Positions 1 through 11,700 of a stretch of 50,217 nucleotides of DNA are shown here, piece by piece; the stretch's first letter is position 1, and every line of letters starts with the position of its first letter. The notes below the pieces were generated by a model. That model was not told the DNA's origin. It worked only from the letters and a program-made list of their open reading frames with translations, and did no database searches. This DNA is from Rhizopus sp. PT2906. Lineage: Eukaryota; Mucoromycota; Mucoromycetes; Mucorales; Rhizopodaceae. The stretch covers positions 1-50,217 of the forward strand of contig JAMYHX010000315.1 in assembly GCA_025529335.1 (NCBI GenBank), given 5' to 3'. The position numbers were made by a program, and so were the translations under genes.

Positions 1-1107
1 CATGAATTTTGTTCTCACCATGGGTGTATTTATTTTCGATCACAGGCGAATTTACTTTCCGGAAAGAGTGTATAACTAAGTGGAATAAGTCCTTTTGTAA
101 TCATTTTATGGACAGAGAAAAGCAAAAGATTCATGGCAAGAAGTTGATATTCAAAAACAAGAATAAATGGCTATATTAATATGGCCGCTGTGAATCATTG
201 CCGTAGGCTTAGTATCTGATGATATCCTTTTGTTCGATTCATGCATACAGCACATAAGATCTCATCTTCCGGTATCAATCAGGACGCGCTTCTAAGTTAT
301 CGTCACAATATCATCAGAGTTCATGCTCATGATGTGAATAAAATTGTCATTTTGTGAGAGCTTGGCTCTCTAGCGAACACTTCCATTCCGCCAGTTTCCA
401 TAGTTCCTTTGAATTGTATTTGCTGACCGTGTCTTTGGTCTCTAAGTGCCTTAGTAACCAAATTCACTACACCCTTACAAAGATCAAATTTGCCTCTGTG
501 AATGTTTTGATCTGTAATATACGATGTTTGAGTATTTTGGTCGTGGTACAGCACAGAAACGGCCCTTTTCACAAAGAAAAACAATTGAATAACTTCATGT
601 TTTTTTTCCCAAGTATAAAGCACGCAAAGATGTTCAGGTATATTAAGTCCTCATGGAATTTGTAGCTTTCAGAATATGCACTCAGTATTGTTGAATATGT
701 TAAGATGGTACTTTCTTGGTAAATATATTTTATTTTGAGATAGACATCTCCTGACAAGTCTTCCTCATCCTTTTGGTAAACAGCATGTGGATTCTTTTCT
801 CTAATTACTTCTCTTTCCCCCTCTTCCACTATCAAAATAGTCCTCGTTGCATGTCGAAGAAAAAGTCAAATGTTTGAAGCATGGTTCATTCAAGGTTCCA
901 GTCTCTCTGTAAGATTAAAAGTAATGGGCCCAAAGGTCTCACTTGTTTTCAATAATAAAGCATAGATGTTGATCTGAGATCGACATCTTTCACATTACGT
1001 AGTGCGAAGCCACCATAATCGCCGGACATATGCCGGAATTAGATAACACACTCTTTTTATTTTGCATAACAACAAAGCATACCTATCTGTCACCTAGCAA
1101 CACATAG
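1..1107. other. Left-edge region, no supported gene
   Basis: No convincing complete gene is seen. On the minus strand, positions about 340-560 read as a fairly protein-like stretch (containing HRGKFDLCKGVVNLVTKALR) with no start or splice context, ending in a stop at 327. A second minus frame at 569-835 continues into it out of phase. This may be a decayed exon or chance. The last few hundred bases must include the promoter of the phosphate exporter starting at 1108, but no clear TATA box stands out. Confidence 0.4.
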
Positions 1108-4100
1108 ATGAAGTTTGCTAAATATCTTGAGTCTCAGAGCGTTCCTGAGTGGAGGAAGGCTTATATAAACTATAAGTCTTTAAAAAAGAGACTCAAAGCA
1201 ATTGAAAAAGTAAGCTATCTGTTATCAGGTCTTTACTCTTTTAATAATATATTAATAGTACAGGAGACAAAACGAAGAAAAGGAAGATTGCAGGTTGGAA
1301 CTTGTCATTAGTGCTTTGGAGAATATTGATCCCGAGATTCAGTCATCACCAAGGAAATACACTGCTCCAGCCAGAACTCAGTCTTCTACTCTTGATAACC
1401 GTTCAACGGGCGGACAGGCCAGAAGTTTGCCTTTTGCGTCAAGCAGATGGCTTGATAGACTTTCCAAGAGATTAAACAATAGACAAGAAACAGAATTAGG
1501 CCGAGTCAGTCGACCCACCGTGCAAGGTACCCTCTCCTATTCTTTCTCTTTTTTCATGTATCTGACTTGTCCTATTGATAGTAAATAACCTGCAAGTAGC
1601 ATCTATTTTGGAAGAAGCAATAAAGCATGCGAGTGAACCCGAGCAATACTTTTTCGTAATGCTCGATCAAGACTTGGAAACGATATCCAAATTTTATGAT
1701 AGTAAAGAGAAAGAAGCAGAAGCAAAGTATGAAGCGATAGAGATGCAAGTGAAAATTGTCAAAAGTTTTGCTTCCAAAATGTCAAAGACTAATGTAAGAA
1801 CGAAGACATATGAAGCCATGATTACTTATTATATAACAGCCGTCAGGTGACCATGACTCGAATGATCGAGGTTTACATTTTGGAGAGTGGTTTGGAAGAA
1901 GTGATTCTGTAGACTCAGATTTGACGGAGATATCTAATTTACCTGACAGTGTCAAGTATACCAACGATCAGCATGTGAGCTACAATGTATGTGGATAACA
2001 AATACATCATGCCTATTTGCTGATGGTCATTTTTTAGGTAGCTAGGAGTAGATTAAAGATGGCGATAACGGAATATTATCGTAGCTTGGAACTGTTAAAA
2101 TCATTCAAGGTAAAATGACTAATGAATACATCTTATCTAATCTGACTTGGTTGATTTTTAGATATTAAACGAGACGGGGTTTCGTAAAATCTTGAAAAAG
2201 TTTGACAAAGTAAAGTATAATAGTCATCAATACATATATTAACACACATCAGACTGCAGGCTGGAAAGCGAGTACCTTGTATTTTCAAAAGCTGAATCAG
2301 TACCATTGGATAAGATCACGCAAAATTGATGATCTACTTGATGATACAGAGGTATGGTACAAAAGTTACAGCGATTACAAGTACTCAATTATAATAGAGC
2401 TTGTATATTAAAGAATTTGCCGGTGGTCATCGAAGAAAAGGAATGAACCAATTGAGATTACCAGAAAGAGACGATGTAAGACAATTTACTTATTCATTTA
2501 GTGATCCAACACTTCTTTCATTAGCACTACACACCCGTTTCATGGAGAACAGGCTTTTATCTTGGACTGGCATTAGCATTTTTCGCAAGAGTGATCCAAC
2601 TTGCTCTTGATCCTGCAGTACATGAACAGTTACCCAACATGTACTTTAGCCTGCAAATGTATGCTTGCTTCTTTCTTCCCATCATATTCTGTGTGGGATT
2701 TTCGGTAAACGCACTTGTTTGGACGCGATGCCACATCAACTACAAGTTTATCTTTGAATTTAATCCAAGAGACAATCTTGACTATCATCAGTTTGCTGAG
2801 GTAATTAAAGAAAAACCGTTTCTAGACACGGCCTAACTCCCAGTCGTAGTTACCGCTATTACTGCTACTACTACTCTCAATGACGATGTATATCGATTTT
2901 TCTCAAGCCCTCGTTCCGGTGATCCCATCCCAATTATGCCCTCTTGTGTTCTTTTCTATAGCCTTGGGTATCATGGCATGTCCTTTTCCTGTCTTTTACT
3001 ATTCTTCCAGAAAATGGTTCTGGGCAACCTTAGGACGTATCTTCCTTAGCTATTTCTTGCCTATAGAGTTTCGTGATTTCTTTATTGCAGATGAACTCAA
3101 CAGTCTTTCGTACTCCTTTTGGACTCTGATATATTTCTTTTGCGCTTATGCTAACCAATGGAGTAGTCTAAGTGCCAACTGTCAAGTTAAATTGTTTTGG
3201 TTCACTCCCATTGTGGCTTCATTGCCTCCTTGGTGGCGTTTCTTGCAGTGTCTTCGTCGTTACAAGGATTCTGGTGAAAAGGTGCATCTGCTGAACGCAT
3301 TGAAATATATTACGAGTATTGCTGCTGCTTTATTGAATGGTTACAAGCGAATGATAGGTACACTCTTAAAGGAGAAAAAAAGACAATATTTGAAAACTAA
3401 AGCCTTTTACTAGACAGTACAGCCCTAAAGGTAGCCTGGATTATAAGTTTGATTATTAACTCTAGTTATACATCTGCTTGGGATATCAAGATGGATTGGG
3501 GTATTCTGCAGCTGAACAGTCATCATTTCTTGCTTCGAGACGACCTGGTGTTTTATAGATGGGTAATAGAAAGGACTAATTTCTATGGCGAAAACAATTA
3601 ACATGATTTAGACATATTATGTAGCCACTCCTCTCAACGTCATGCTACGATTTGCTTGGATCCTTAATACGTTAAACTTGAATCTCTCCAACGACATGAC
3701 CAGCTTTATTGTAGCAGCCCTGGAAGTATACCGTCGTTTCCAGTGGAATTTTTTCCGTCTTGAGAATGAGGCAAGTCTTGTCTTTAGCTCATCTTTTACT
3801 CTCTGCTCACTGTTCCTTACTTATAGCATATTAATAACTGTGGTAACTTCCGAGCAATCAAAGAAATTCCATTGCCATTTGCCTTTGATAAAACCAACAA
3901 AGTTACTATTGATCAAGAAGAAGGACGCATTCAGCTGCCAGTTGAGCCACATGAAATTGCCACACCTGGTCAGGCCAAGACTTCAATTGACATGATGGGA
4001 TCTTTCTATGGTCGCAGAGATTTTGAAAACAAGCAAGATTTAGAAGAAAAGAACGCGACGACGGCAAAGATGCTTAATCCTCGTCCTTCGAAGGTTGAGG

Positions 4101-4198
4101 CTGTTTTGGAAAGAATAAAGTCTCGAAAGTCGTCTGTGGCCCTGGAAGAATCTGAGACTGATCAAGATGACAGTCTAGAAGACGAAGATAGTGATTAG
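1108..4198 (+). CDS. SPX-EXS phosphate exporter (XPR1/SYG1 family)
   Basis: Predicted 825-residue membrane protein of 13 exons: 1108-1209, 1259-1526, 1582-1793, 1840-1974, 2038-2109, 2162-2209, 2253-2351, 2398-2475, 2525-2800, 2850-3357, 3414-3562, 3612-3770, 3827-4198. The first residues (MKFAKYLESQSVPEWRKAYI) and the lysine-rich KSLKKRLKAIEK are a classic SPX start, the inositol-pyrophosphate sensor. SPX fills roughly residues 1-310. Membrane helices begin near 340. The EXS signature RDFFIADELNSL lies around residue 511, and FRLENEHINNCGNFRA is the typical EXS end. The acidic C-terminal tail (from about 700) is hydrophilic. In this family the protein exports phosphate and SPX reads phosphate status. 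All introns are 38-63 nt. Intron 12 (3771-3826) uses a GC donor. The gene converges on the zinc-finger gene with only 45 bp between stops. Family call is firm; direction of transport is by homology. Confidence 0.93.
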
Positions 4199-4243
4199 GT
4201 TGCAAAAAAGAAAGAGCGTTGTATTGAATAGATGCATTTTATT

Positions 4244-4707
4244 TTAGAGGACGTCTTTTAAGTAATAAATTAAATGTTCACTCGTGAAGCTCTGGCCATC
4301 AGCATCTTCTTCTGTCTCTGATTGATCAACTTGAGACAGAGCTGTATTATGAACAGAAGTCCATACTTGATTATACATCGTTATGTCCATTCCTTCATCG
4401 GAAAAGCTAATAAAAGACTGTTGGTGTTCATCACTCAAGTGTTTGAAAGTGCATCGTACACCATAAGGACAAGCGCCTTCTTTATAATACGATCTACAGG
4501 CCTTTGTCTTGTACTGACTCGGGCGGGAGATGTTGCGTAGTTCGTCTGGACCATGTGCATAACGACAACGCTCTCCGTATCTACACTGCTTTGTCTAGTT
4601 CACTTTAGTAGATAAAACTCTTTATCTTACCTACAATAGCCTGTCTCATTCCAATTTCTACACTGTTCTGTTTTATAAAGCGCTAGTTTCTTATAATTAG
4701 TTGGCAT
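4244..4707 (-). CDS. Tandem CCCH zinc-finger protein, TTP/Cth2 type
   Basis: Two exons (4631-4707 and 4244-4580, joined across a 50-nt intron) give 137 residues. The protein is almost only a tandem CCCH domain. Finger 1 is C16-x8-C25-x5-C31-x3-H35, led by YKTEQCR. Finger 2 is C54-x8-C63-x5-C69-x3-H73, led by YKTKACR. The 18-residue linker is the spacing of tristetraprolin and yeast Cth1/Cth2. Proteins with this fold bind AU-rich elements in mRNA 3' UTRs and promote decay. The splice falls inside finger 1, right after C25, and uses the acceptor ...GTGTAG/A, which restores the frame. The C-terminal 60 residues are acidic and Ser/Thr-rich (SQVDQSETEEDADG) with no known domain. It is much shorter than animal TTP. 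RNA-binding role is by family; targets are unknown. Confidence 0.88.
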
Positions 4708-4796
4708 CGTACGAAAAAAAAAGAGACTTGTGCCTTAAGAAAAGACCAGTTTTAAAAAAAGAAGCTTTTTATTTATATTCATCAATTTATCATTGA

Positions 4797-5178
4797 TCAA
4801 ACTTTGTCTAGTTCAGAACACGATAAATCACCTCTGATACAGGTATACCATTCGCCTATCATACACTTTTTATTCATCGTCAGCCGACAAGGACACTCCA
4901 CAGGCGAACTAACACAGGCTTCGGTATCTTTACAGATATAGTCTTTACATGGCATATCTATCAACTCATATTCTACTTTCTGTGCCTCTGTGTGTGTGTG
5001 TAAAATAGTATTTACCTGGACGATTTGACTTTGATGTGGTCTCTGGGACACCAAACGTGTTATGTTGCTTTATATCTTGCATTTTACTATTCCCGAAAAG
5101 AGCTTCTTTTATATTAAATGCTGTTATTGAAAGAATAAACAAAAGGTTTAACAAGAAGCATTTTTGTAATCTATTCAT
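4797..5178 (-). CDS. LCL2-like small secreted cysteine protein
   Basis: Predicted 117 residues. An N-terminal hydrophobic segment (CFLLNLLFILSITAF) looks like a signal peptide. The C-terminal half has CKDYICKDTEACVSSPVECP followed by CR, matching the cysteine core of fungal long chronological lifespan protein 2 (C-x3-L/I-C-x4-x-C-V-x5-C-P-C). The ATG at 5178 is the first in frame. The two halves lie in different frames; joining them needs exon 1 5016-5178 and exon 2 4988 downward (4797-4987) with a 28-nt intron (4988-5015, GTAAAT...ACACAG), which is very short. A longer intron from a weak GTGTCC donor further upstream is possible. A (TG)n tract sits at the junction, so a slippage frameshift is also conceivable. 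In yeast LCL2 is tied to ER quality control and lifespan; function here is only by similarity. It is divergent from MDN1. Confidence 0.68.
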
Positions 5179-5796
5179 CAATGTTTTTGCAGATTAGGTG
5201 GAAACAAGTGGAACATGGCTTATTCCCGCTATTGAAAGTTTGTTTTCTAAAAAAGGCAATCTCTCTAATTTCTAACCAGATTGATTTTCTTAATTACTTG
5301 ATATATTATCAAATCCACGAATCTTATTCATTGCCTGCAAACTTAAGGCTGCTTTGTTAAAGACAGAAACCAAGCCATCGACGCGTCCCTTTATTTATAT
5401 CTTGAGGCACGATAGCCAGCCTTTTAACCTTTTATTTAATGTCTCTGCATTGTCATTCTTGGTTTTGAGACGAGTCGAGATTTTTTTACAATACGTGCTG
5501 CATGCATCCAATTAGTATTTTAAGGGAGTAAGCCATCCTCATTGTTGTCTAAAATTCCTTTTTAATTTTGATTCGTCCAAAAAAAAACTAAGGGGGAGAA
5601 AGAGTACACGCTTTTGACTTGCGAAGGTACTTTTTTTTTTTTTTTTTTTTGAAGGGGCGTTTACTAGCGGAGGTATAAATGCAGTCTGCGCTAAAAGGCG
5701 CTTCCTCTCACTTTCAGCTGTCACAATTTTTTTTATAAAGAAAGCTTCCAAGCTATTGTGTTTTTGCTGATCTTTATAATAGATTGGATCGTTCAA
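5179..5796. promoter_or_regulatory. Divergent intergenic region, LCL2-like / MDN1
   Basis: This 618-bp stretch separates two divergent genes and must hold both promoters. It has no supported ORF. A 20-nt T run (5631-5650) is followed by TATAAAT at 5674-5680, about 120 bp before the MDN1 start. The T run followed by a TATA-like box fits a nucleosome-depleted fungal promoter, but this is inference. Confidence 0.5.
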
Positions 5797-8700
5797 ATGG
5801 TAGAAGCAACTGAAGACAATATTTTTGATCCACTTTCCTTTGATTTTCTTGCAGCTGTTCAACAATTATCAGCATATGTTATAGAACAGGAAGAATCTGC
5901 CCTTGATGCAATCATCGATCATGAAGTATTAAAGAACCCAAACTCTATTTCTCGGTCAGATCTACTTGATTTAGTATCAAGAGCCATGATCAACCCCAGT
6001 TGGACTCTCGCTGTTGTTCGCTTATTCCGTCCTATTGTCATTGACTTGATCGGACGTTGGACTATGCCTGGATTCACAACGTCGATAGAAACAGCCTTAT
6101 CAAAAACGCATACTACTGTACATACGACCGAACTCATAGCAAAGGCCTTCAGTGTGATACTGCCTATTGCGCCTCAAGTTAAAAAGTAAGTCACCTACAA
6201 GGCATCTTACATATCTAACCTATTATATATGATTAGCTTGGCTGTGTTATATTTCACTCATTCAACTTCTTTATTCGAACGATTAGACCACTATAGCAAT
6301 GTTGATAGTATGGATATTTCTGTAAGTTGGATAAAATTATCACGCCTACATATGCTAATGATGTGTTATTAGACGTCCTCTTCCTCAATAGACAATTTAC
6401 ATGATTTACTGCTTACAACATATCGCTTGCTTTCTTTTTCAGCAGTTACATTCTCACCCATTTGGAATTGGGGACCAGTAGTTCAATTACTTAAATACCC
6501 TGATACATGTGTTCGTTATATAACAACCTTGTGTCTCTGCAAAGTATACAACCTAAGTGACTCGCAACAAAACAGTCTTTTATCTTCTATTGTCGGCAAA
6601 CCCTTGGATGAATCTGATGAGCCTATTTATATAACTATTGAAGGCAGTCGTGTTGACATTAGATTCTTAGAGTAAGTGATTAAAAAAGTTGGATCAAACA
6701 CAAGTTGATAACATTATTGTATTATTAGTCTGTGGGAACAACAAAGACTTGCAGACAATCAAATAGCATATCTAGCCAATAACTTTGATGTACAACAACG
6801 CCAATTAGAGGACAGCGATTTATGTCCATCGACTTGTAACCTCTGTGGTGTCTTACTCACAAAGCGCGTCGAGAAAGAAAGCGATAGAAGTAGCTATAAC
6901 CCCGAATTAGTCTTGACAAAGACAACCTCAAAAAATTTACACGCAATCAGCCTTGCATTATCCATTGGAGCACCTACACTCTTGGAAGGCGTGACTGGAG
7001 CAGGAAAAACGTGTCTTGTAGAAGAACTTGCATGGAGAACTGGAAGAGGTGCAGAGCTAGTAAAGATTCATTTAGGAGATCAAACAGACCCAAAGGTACT
7101 ATTGGGAACATATGTATCTACCTCCACGCCTGGCTCCTTTCGATGGCAAGCTGGTGTTTTAACAACCGCAGTACTTGAAGGCAGATGGGTGCTTATTGAA
7201 GATATTGATTTGGCACCAGCAGAGGTACTATCCGTACTTTTACCACTTTTGGAAACCGGACATCTATTTATTCCTTCAAGAGGCGAGAAAATCAAGGCAA
7301 AGGAAGGATTCCAAATGTTTGGTACGAGATCATTTTTACCATCTCGATCCGGAAAGGGAGTCACTTCTAGAGGCGCAAGTATGATGACAGGCGCCAACTT
7401 GTGGACAAGAGTGCATGTTGAACCTTTATCTCATGAAGAATTGGAACAAGTGATTCGTCAAAAGTTTGCGCATATCAACGATTTTGCTTCACATGCCATG
7501 AACTTGTTTCAAACTGTAGTCGATCTTTATGAAGATACCAGCCTTTCTTTATCTTCTTCTTCTATGGGTCGTTTCCTTTCAACAAGGGATCTTATGAAAT
7601 GGTGTCATCGCGTTGATCTTTTATTAGGCGAAAAGCTAAATGATTCATCTGAAGTGGGTATGGATCTTACACTTCGTCAAGATCTATTCAATGAAGCAAA
7701 TGATTGCTTTTGTGGAATGATACCCGACTATAACATATGGATGACTGTACTTCAAACCATCGGTAAACCTCTGCAAATATCTCAAGAGTTGGTGCGTAAC
7801 TATGTTGATCAGTATAAGCCAGTGCTTGATGTAAATGACACTCATGTTCGTATCGGTCGTGTGAATCTTTCATCTATTGCTGCAAGTGGAAAGCAAAAGA
7901 AAAAGGCTGGTTTGATCAAGAGAGAAAAACAGCGTCCGTTTGCGACAACAGGTCATGCCTTACGTTTAATGGAGAAGATTGCAGTTTCTATTCACTTGAA
8001 CGAACCTGTCTTGTTGGTGGGTGAAACAGGTACTGGTAAGACGACAGTTGTTCAACATTTAGCAGACATGATCCATCAAAACTTGATTGTCGTCAATCTG
8101 TCTCAGCAATCAGATAGTTCGGATCTATTGGGTGGATTTAAACCTGTGGATGGAAAAGTATTAGCTATTCCTTTAAATGACGAGTTTGAACGTTTGTTTG
8201 AAAAGACATTTTCCGTAAAGAAGAATATCAAGTTTTTGGATATGGTTCGTAAGATGTTTATTCATCAAAAATGGACAAACTTTGTTGCTCTACTTAAGCA
8301 AGCGATCAAAATGTCACAGCAAAAATTCGAAGCCGAACAAAACGTGGAAAACAAAAAGACCTCTTCTCCTCAACTTCGAAACGCATGGAAGACATTTGCA
8401 AAGCACGTTGAAGAGTTTGAAGTTCAACAAGTGCAGTCTCAAAACAAGTTTGTATTCAGTTTCATGGAAGGCTCGCTTGTGAAGGCTGTTCGTCAAGGTG
8501 ATTGGATTCTGCTGGATGAAATCAATTTAGCCACTACCGAGACGCTTGAATGCTTGTCGGGTCTGTTACAAGACGTGAATGGTTCATTATTGTTGACAGA
8601 AAAGGGTGATGTAGAGCCTATTAAGCGCCATCCCAACTTCCGCTTGTTTGCATGTATGAATCCTGCCACAGATGTTGGTAAACGTGATTTGCCTCCTGGC

Positions 8701-11700
8701 CTTCGTAATAGGTTTACCGAATTCTATGTGCATCCCCCTGACAACCGCTATGACGATCTATTACAAATCGTGAAACAGTATCTCTATGGCATTGCCGCTG
8801 GTGACGAAAGATGTTATGAAGATGTTGCCGACTTTTACACAAGCGCTAAAAAATTGGCAAATGAGCACAAATTGGTAGATGGAGCGAACCAGCGACCACA
8901 CTTTAGTATGAGAACGTTAGCCAGAGCTTTGACCTATGTTGTCCAAATTTCACCAACCTACGGCTTAAGACGTTCACTATATGAAGGCTTTTGTATGACT
9001 TTCTTGACCCAGCTTGATAAAGAAAGTGAGACCGTCATGCATGACTTGATCTACAAGACCATATTACGAAACATACAAAATCCTCAACAACTAATTACAA
9101 GAATACCTCGTCAGCCTGCTGAAAACTATATTCAATTTGGTCATTTCTGGTTGGAACAAGGTCAATTCCCTCCTGAAGATGATCCTCGTTATATCCTGAC
9201 AAAGTCCATCGAGACCAAACTCTATAACCTTGCTCGTGTTATCATGTCTAGAAAATTCCCAGTGTTGATTCAAGGTCCTACATCAGCTGGTAAGACATCG
9301 ATGGTTGAATATATGGCAAAGAAGACTGGTCATCGATTCGTACGTATCAATAATCACGAACACACCGACCTTCAAGAATATCTTGGTACCTACGTCTCTA
9401 ATAACGAAGGCAAGCTAGTATTCCAAGAAGGTGTTCTGGTCGAAGCTCTTCGCAATGGATATTGGATCGTTCTTGATGAACTTAACTTGGCTCCCTCTGA
9501 CGTATTGGAAGCATTGAATCGTTTGCTTGATGACAACAGAGAGCTTTTGATACCCGAAACTCAAGAGATCGTAAAACCTCATCCTCACTTTATGCTATTT
9601 GCCACACAAAATCCAGCTGGTCTCTATGGTGGTCGTAAAGCATTATCACGTGCTTTCCGTAACCGTTTCCTTGAACTTCACTTTGATGATATACCCGAGG
9701 ATGAACTTGAAACGATTCTTTCCAATCGTTGCAGAATTGCGCCTTCATACTGTAAAAAGTTGGTCAAGGTCTATAAGGACTTGATGGCACATCGACAGAG
9801 CACACGTATTTTTGAACAAAAGCATGGCTTCATTACTCTCCGTGACCTGTTCCGTTGGGCTGGTCGTGACCCTCAAGGATATCAAGAGCTTGCAGAGAAT
9901 GGCTACATGTTGCTGGCTGAAAGATGCCGTCGCGACGAAGAAAAGAAGGTTGTGAAACAAGTACTTGAGCAAGTGATGAAAGTCAAGCTTGATGAAAATG
10001 AAATGTATGACTGTAACAGACTTGAAGAGTTCCAGATATATGATCGTCTGCTTAAGGAACGTTCCGCAAAGGCAGGTGAAGACAACAAGCTTGTATGGAC
10101 AAAAGCTATGCGTCGCTTATTTAGTCTTGTTGCTCGCTGTCTTCGGTATGATGAACCTGTCTTGCTTGTGGGCGACACGGGTTGTGGTAAAACCACTGTT
10201 TGTCAGATGTTGGCAGAAACCTATGGTCGTGAGCTTCATATCGTCAATTGTCACCAAAATACTGAAACAAGTGACTTGCTTGGTGGACAACGACCTGTTC
10301 GTGGTCAGGATGAAGATGAAGACATGGATAAGCCAAAGCACCTGTTCGAATGGCATGACGGTCCTCTAGTGCAGTCCATGAAGGATGGTCACTTGTTCTT
10401 GCTCGATGAAATATCTTTGGCTGATGATTCTGTTTTGGAAAGATTGAATTCTGTTCTTGAACCCAGTCGCCTTTTAGTTCTTGCCGAAAAAGGTGGAAAG
10501 CAAGTAGAAGAGCTCTATGCTGCTCCTGGATTCAAATTTTTAGCTACCATGAATCCCGGTGGTGACTATGGTAAGAAGGAACTTTCTCCTGCCTTGAGAA
10601 ATCGTTTTACGGAAATATGGGTTCCATCCGTCACTGACAGGGAAGACTTGATCAGTATTATTGATGAACAGATGAAACACGCTACACTAAAAGGATACAG
10701 TGAAAGAATGCTCGACTTTATTTCGTGGTATTCTCAAGCCCTTGGTCAAAGTCGTACTGTCATCTCTCTCCGTGATATTCTCTCATGGGTCAAATTTATG
10801 AATACTGCAGTCGACTTTGGTCTCAACCCAGAACTTAGCTTTGCTCATGGTGCATGTATTGTTTTGCTTGATGGATTAGGCTCCCATGGCTCATCAAGTT
10901 CCTTTATGACCGGTTCGACCTTGAAAGAATTCCGTCTTAAATGTCTCCGACATCTCTCTGGAAAGCCTAATGCAACAGAGCAAGAAGTCCTGGGCGAGTC
11001 AAGGGATACGATAGTGATCAGTAACAATAAACTGGCTATCGGTCCTTTTGAAATCCCTCGTGGTAAGCTGTCCAAGACCAATGTCAAGTTCACTCTGTCG
11101 GCTCCCACTACGTCTGACAACGCTATGCGTGTTGTTCGTGCAATGCAGTTACGAAAGCCAATCTTACTCGAAGGTAGTCCTGGTGTTGGTAAAACAAGTT
11201 TAATTTCTGCCTTGGCTGCTGCATCTGGTCATAATTTAGTGCGAATCAACTTGTCTGAACAAACTGATTTAATGGACCTCTTTGGTTCTGATCTTCCTGT
11301 TGAAGGTGGAAACAGTGGTGAGTTTGCTTGGAGAGATGCTCCCTTTTTGCAAGCAATGAAGGCTGGTGACTGGGTGTTACTCGATGAGCTGAACTTGGCG
11401 TCGCAATCCGTGTTGGAAGGCCTCAACTCTTGCTTGGATCATCGTGGAGCTGTGTACATTCCAGAACTTGACAGAGAATTCTTTTGTGACAAAGAGTTCC
11501 GTGTGTTTGGCGCCCAGAATCCTCTTCAACAAGGCGGTGGTCGTAAAGGTTTGCCCAAGTCATTTATCAATCGTTTTACGCAAGTTTACGTTGAACAGTT
11601 GAGCCCAGAAGATCTCTTGTTTATCTGTTCTCACCTGTTCCCCGAATTTGATCCTAACATGTTGGCCAAAATGATTGAATTTAACAACAGAATGTATGAA

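Noticed and set aside
5758..5796. Upstream extension of midasin as a hydrophobic leader
   Set aside because: It depends on a TTG start; the ATG at 5797 gives the expected N-terminus, and midasin is nuclear, not secreted.
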